From: Halomonas organivorans
GTDB taxonomy: Bacteria; Pseudomonadota; Gammaproteobacteria; Pseudomonadales; Halomonadaceae
Direction: 5' to 3'
Length of the DNA stretch: 64,000 bases
Assembly: GCF_014192055.1 (NCBI RefSeq)
Contig: NZ_JACHXM010000003.1
Location: forward strand, 1-64,000
The first letter of the stretch is position 1; every line of letters starts with the position of its first letter. The notes beneath the pieces are model-generated. The model was not told the DNA's origin and did no database searches. It was given only the letters and a program-made list of their open reading frames with translations. The position numbers and the translations under genes were made by a program. Below are positions 60,872 to 64,000 of the stretch, in pieces.

Positions 60872-61474
60872 GGGCGAAGGCTCGCAGAGACTCGAATCAC
60901 CGCACCATGAGCAATGGCATCCGCCGAATCCGACTGTAGCCACGGTGGAAGCGCGATGCCGATCTCCCCACAGGACGTGACCATGCGACCGCCTTCATTA
61001 TCTCCCGACAGGGCATGACGCTTGCGCTGGTCATGCCCTGCGTCAGCGGAAGGCCCCGCCACTGAAGGCGACCATCCCGGACTGTCGCTGCCGATGGCAT
61101 ACTGGAACCCCGTCACGATCATTCTCCACCCAGTGGGCTTTTCCATGCTCGCTCCACTGCCGCGATTGGATACACAGCATTGGCATTCAGGAAAAGCATA
61201 CCCTGCTGATAGACGAATAGCAGGTATCGCGGAAGATGGCAGGGAGAGCCGGCGTAACGGCGGCTGTCCGCCAAGCCCCTGCGCCTTCATGATGGTGTTT
61301 CGTTCATCATATCCCCGGCACCGATATCAACCACACTGCCTGCCGCTCACATTCAGGCGCTATCTGCCCCCTTCCGAGGGGTCACGCTCGCACATCACCC
61401 GACTGCCAGCCATCGGAGAAAAGTCGAGAGCCGAGTGCCATCGATGGCCGCACACCGGGTCATCGAGCAGGCAC
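60872..61474. other. Intergenic stretch with one doubtful small ORF
   Basis: No recognised gene lies between the GGDEF/EAL gene and the lipoprotein terminator. One minus-strand frame (60868-61290, up to 140 residues) ends with a stop codon that overlaps the GGDEF/EAL start as ATGA, an arrangement typical of coupled genes. Its translation has no recognisable domain, signal peptide or membrane segment, so it is not called as a gene. Confidence 0.4.
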
Positions 61475-61504
61475 AAAAAAACCACCCCTCTTGCGAGGGG
61501 TGGT
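61475..61504 (-). terminator. Intrinsic terminator of the Lpp-like gene
   Basis: ACCACCCCTC (61481-61490) and GAGGGGTGGT (61495-61504) form a perfect 10-bp stem with a TTGC loop. On the minus strand it is followed by six T. This is a classic strong Rho-independent terminator, fitting a highly expressed small lipoprotein gene. Confidence 0.9.
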
Positions 61505-61550
61505 TGATCGTGGCATCACCAGGCACTGAGCCTGGCCTGCCCGCTACCGC

Positions 61551-61814
61551 TTACTTGCGCATGGAACGCTCGAACATGCGGTTCATCTCTTCGCGGTTCT
61601 GCTGAGACATCTGCAGAGCCGCTTGAGCGTCGCGCTGGGCCTGGTTGGCAGTGTTCTGGGCCTGGGTCGCGATGCTACGAGCCTCGGCGGCGTCGGCCTG
61701 AGCGGACTCGGCGGTAGTGCGGACTTCTTCCAGAGCGCTGGAGGAAGCACAACCGGCCAGAACGGCGAGGGAGGCGGCAGCGGCGGACAGCTTCAGAGTA
61801 GTCTTGAGAGTCAT
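61551..61814 (-). CDS. Lpp/OprI-like alanine-zipper lipoprotein
   Basis: This 87-residue outer-membrane lipoprotein has a signal ending LAGC (lipidated Cys22) and a heptad-patterned Ala-rich helix (SAQADAAEARSIATQAQNTA) expected to form a trimeric coiled coil. The C-terminus is RSMRK, with a terminal lysine, as in E. coli Lpp and P. aeruginosa OprI, where that lysine is joined to peptidoglycan by an L,D-transpeptidase. AAGGAGA precedes the ATG and a strong terminator follows. The next gene upstream encodes a YkuD enzyme. Confidence 0.9.
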   Translation of the reverse strand: MTLKTTLKLSAAAASLAVLAGCASSSALEEVRTTAESAQADAAEARSIATQAQNTANQAQRDAQAALQMSQQNREEMNRMFERSMRK

Positions 61815-61992
61815 GGTGTTCTCCTTGGGTCTTCCTTGGTACTGCGTTGGTGATGCCTGATGAACAGGCGTCCTGCGTTGCAGGTCCTATCGGCAGCAAT
61901 ACGCTTGCTGCCTCTCAAAGTCGTCAAACGCTGCGCTGAATCGCGGCACAACGCTTGCCTACCGACTAGAACGTCCTTAGCGCATGTAAAGC

Positions 61993-62622
61993 CTAGCGGA
62001 TGACGACCCGCGTGCCAATGTCGATCATCGACGACAGGGTCTCGATCTGCCGATCGGTGACCGCGACGCAGCCATTGGTCCAATGAAAGCGCCGATGGAT
62101 TTCGGGATCCGCCACGCCGACGCCATGGATACCGATATAGCCGCCCAGCGCCGTATCCTGCGGCGGACTCCCATGGCGACGATAATAGGTAAAATAGTCA
62201 TCGTAGTCGCGCTGGCTATAAACGCCGGAATCCAGCGCCATGCGAGCATGGGTCGGCGTCGGATAGTCCAGGCCGACGAAGATATGGTATTTGCTGCCGT
62301 AGTTGAAGCGCGAGACATGAAACTCGCCCAGCGGCGTAGCGCGATCACCGCGCACTCGCTGCGGCTTGGCACCGCCTCGGCCCAGCGATATCGGGGAAAA
62401 GCGATCCACCAGTTGGCTGCCCCGGAAGATACTGAGCCTTGCCTCATCGTCGTCGACGAGCACCCATAGTTCATCGGGAAAACGTGGCCCGCTGGCATCG
62501 GCCAGCAGGTCGGACATCATGGTGGCCCCTTGAGCCGGCGCCCAGAACGGCAGGCTCAAAGCCAGCAGGCCGAAACGGCGGCGGGACAACTTGGGCGTCT
62601 TGGGCGTATTCATCATGGGCAT
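61993..62622 (-). CDS. Tat-exported L,D-transpeptidase (YkuD family)
   Basis: This 209-residue protein has a twin-arginine-type signal (SRRRFGLLALSLPFWAPAQG, residues 13-32). The YkuD catalytic motif is IHGVGV (His166) with WTNGCVAV, so Cys185 is the nucleophile. It may crosslink peptidoglycan or attach the lipoprotein encoded immediately downstream. Three close ATGs (62622, 62616, 62613) are possible starts; none has a strong ribosome-binding site. A longer open frame upstream is not protein-like. Confidence 0.85.
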   Translation of the reverse strand: MPMMNTPKTPKLSRRRFGLLALSLPFWAPAQGATMMSDLLADASGPRFPDELWVLVDDDEARLSIFRGSQLVDRFSPISLGRGGAKPQRVRGDRATPLGEFHVSRFNYGSKYHIFVGLDYPTPTHARMALDSGVYSQRDYDDYFTYYRRHGSPPQDTALGGYIGIHGVGVADPEIHRRFHWTNGCVAVTDRQIETLSSMIDIGTRVVIR

Positions 62623-62800
62623 GCGAGGGGCCGAGAACGAAGACGCCGTTATATCGCATTGCAACGTTGATGTCAGGGGCCATGGTATCGAATATCGCAA
62701 TGGATGACGCCTACGCTCCCCGCCCGGGGCGTTGCGATGCCCACGACCAGCCATCTTGTCGCCAGATAGAGACACCTCGATAGAGACTGACGAGTATCGC

Positions 62801-63265
62801 TCAATACGCCTCGAGTCGCTGGATATCACGTACCAGTCGACGCACCTCGGCATCCTCACCCTGCACCAGCGCCTCGAAGAACTCTCGCTCCTCGGTCCCG
62901 CTCGCTCGCTCGCCGCGGTGACGATAGAGGTCCTGCAAGGTACGGTGCATGGTCAGGGCCGTCGCCAGCAATGCCTCCACCCCCTCGTCGTCACGCGCCT
63001 CCGGGAGGCACTCGAGTACTGGCGGATGGGGAAAGTCGTCCGGCTCATCGAACCAGGCGTCGAGCACCCGGCGATGGCCGCTGCCCTCGGCGAGGTAAGA
63101 CTCGAGCTCGCGCCGCATCCGTCGCTCATGATCGGCGAGATAATCCAGCGCCAGGCGTAGCCGAGGAGCGACACTGTTCGTGGCCAGCCCCGTGTAAGCC
63201 GCCTCGAGTCGAGCGTGGTAATCCGCCGCCCAGCGCACCAATTCTCGCACTTGATGAAAGCGCAT
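62801..63265 (-). CDS. Four-helix-bundle-type hypothetical protein
   Basis: This 154-residue soluble protein is almost entirely helical, with repeated His/Glu-rich helices (WAADYHARLEAAYTGLA, LALDYLADHERRMRREL, ALTMHRTLQDLYRHRGE). The spacing of His and Glu recalls hemerythrin- or ferritin-like helical bundles, but no complete metal site can be read. The function is unknown. It is 178 bases upstream of the transpeptidase gene on the same strand. Confidence 0.75.
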   Translation of the reverse strand: MRFHQVRELVRWAADYHARLEAAYTGLATNSVAPRLRLALDYLADHERRMRRELESYLAEGSGHRRVLDAWFDEPDDFPHPPVLECLPEARDDEGVEALLATALTMHRTLQDLYRHRGERASGTEEREFFEALVQGEDAEVRRLVRDIQRLEAY

Positions 63266-63411
63266 GGCTCTGCCCCCCGGTGATCCGACGTTGGCGATAG
63301 AAACATCCCGCCGCCTTCGCTACTGATATCCTAGACGAGACGAGACGCGTCCCGGCTTGATGCAGGTCAAGACGGCCTGAAGCCGTGGCAAACCGGCGAA
63401 GGGAGGCAAGC

Positions 63412-63864
63412 GTGGGCGAGGCAATGCTGGATTCGAGCCACCTGGCCGTGGTCGGCACCACTCTACTGGTGGTGGCGGCCTGCGTGCTGTTGCATTTCGA
63501 GGTGTCGAGCGTGCTTAGCCGACTGATGCGACGCACCTCACCCTCGCGACGGCGGCGCTTTCTGGGCCTGATGTTCGGACTGCTGACCGCCCATGTGGCG
63601 GAGATCTGGCTGTTCGGCCTGGCTGCCTGGTGGCTGGAAGGGACGACATCGGGCGCCGTGGCCGGCGCGCCGATGGTCAACGGGCTGGACTATGTCTACC
63701 TCTCGGCGATCACCTACACGACCCTCGGGTACGGAGACGTCTTCCCCGAGGGGCCGCTGCGTTTCCTGATGGGCACCGAGTCGCTGACCGGCTTCATGAT
63801 GATCACCTGGTCGGCGTCGCTGACCTTCCTGGAGATGCAGCGACACTGGAACGACCGTGGCTAG
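63412..63864 (+). CDS. Two-TM potassium-channel-like protein
   Basis: This 150-residue inner-membrane protein has hydrophobic segments near residues 10-30, 50-72, a pore helix and selectivity filter TYTTLGYGDVFPEG near 102-115, and a last helix near 122-140. The TLGYGD filter is the Ion_trans_2 potassium-channel signature. No regulatory RCK domain is attached. The start is GTG at 63412, 5 bases behind GGGAGG; the ATG at 63424 is too far from it. Confidence 0.85.
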   Translation: MGEAMLDSSHLAVVGTTLLVVAACVLLHFEVSSVLSRLMRRTSPSRRRRFLGLMFGLLTAHVAEIWLFGLAAWWLEGTTSGAVAGAPMVNGLDYVYLSAITYTTLGYGDVFPEGPLRFLMGTESLTGFMMITWSASLTFLEMQRHWNDRG

Positions 63865-64000
63865 GCCAGGATCAGGCCAGAAACCTATCTGCGCTCGGCG
63901 ATGTGGTGCCACAAGAAGTCGGGGAGTACGCTCCCCCGCAAGGCCAACGGGCCTGACCCGACGCCTTCGCCCATCGACGTTGCCGACACCATCTTGCAGG

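Noticed and set aside
61022-61507. Open frame of 161 codons on the plus strand downstream of the GGDEF/EAL start
   Set aside because: It runs into the strong terminator of the lipoprotein gene, has no motif and its translation is unlike a folded protein.

Overview
The window comes from a high-GC gammaproteobacterium, most likely a halophile of the Halomonadaceae (Halomonas or a close relative). Pointers are a complete Na+-translocating NADH:quinone reductase operon (nqrABCDEF plus nqrM), the nqr / long-form gap / mfd gene order also seen in Pseudomonas, a LysR gene divergent from leuCD, a YbeL-type protein divergent from leuS-lptE-holA, and heptamer and REP-like intergenic repeats. The genus is an inference; no rRNA or tRNA gene was seen.

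Layout: 1-5.1 kb holds leuD and leuC (minus), a divergent LysR regulator and a polytopic membrane protein. Heptamer tandem repeats lie at both ends of leuCD. 5.3-12.3 kb holds housekeeping genes (ybeL-like, leuS, lptE, holA) and a PA2779 / PA2778 (C39-like peptidase lipoprotein) / DUF488 trio.

12.4-44 kb is one surface-polysaccharide locus. It has an O-antigen ligase-like gene and a UDP-glucuronate 4-epimerase-like gene (minus), then tviB alone on plus. After that comes an uninterrupted minus-strand run of 23 genes from wzc (44042) down to an aminotransferase (16831), closed by a hairpin terminator at 16782-16808. About 290 bases upstream of wzc, on the same strand, is an exact 11-base ops element, which suggests RfaH-dependent readthrough of a roughly 28 kb operon. 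The first part (41.6-35.1 kb) encodes a legionaminic-acid-type nonulosonate pathway (LegB, NeuD/LegH-like, LegI, LegG, PtmE, LegF, PtmA), but no recognisable LegC aminotransferase is next to it. The middle has pyruvyl transferase, oxidoreductases, deacetylase, aminopeptidase-like and PglK-like ABC flippase genes. The last part (29-18 kb) is clearly AT-richer and carries glycosyltransferases, a Wzy-like polymerase, an asparagine-synthase-like amidotransferase and a phosphoglycosyl transferase, which looks like acquired DNA.

45.3-57.2 kb returns to conserved high-GC genes: nqrA-F and nqrM, gap and mfd. No apbE (the flavin transferase that matures NqrB and NqrC) accompanies nqr here. 57.3-64 kb is an envelope and signalling region: two L,D-transpeptidases, an Lpp/OprI-like lipoprotein ending in lysine, a degenerate GGDEF-EAL protein with a periplasmic domain, a small four-helix-type protein and a two-TM potassium-channel-like protein.
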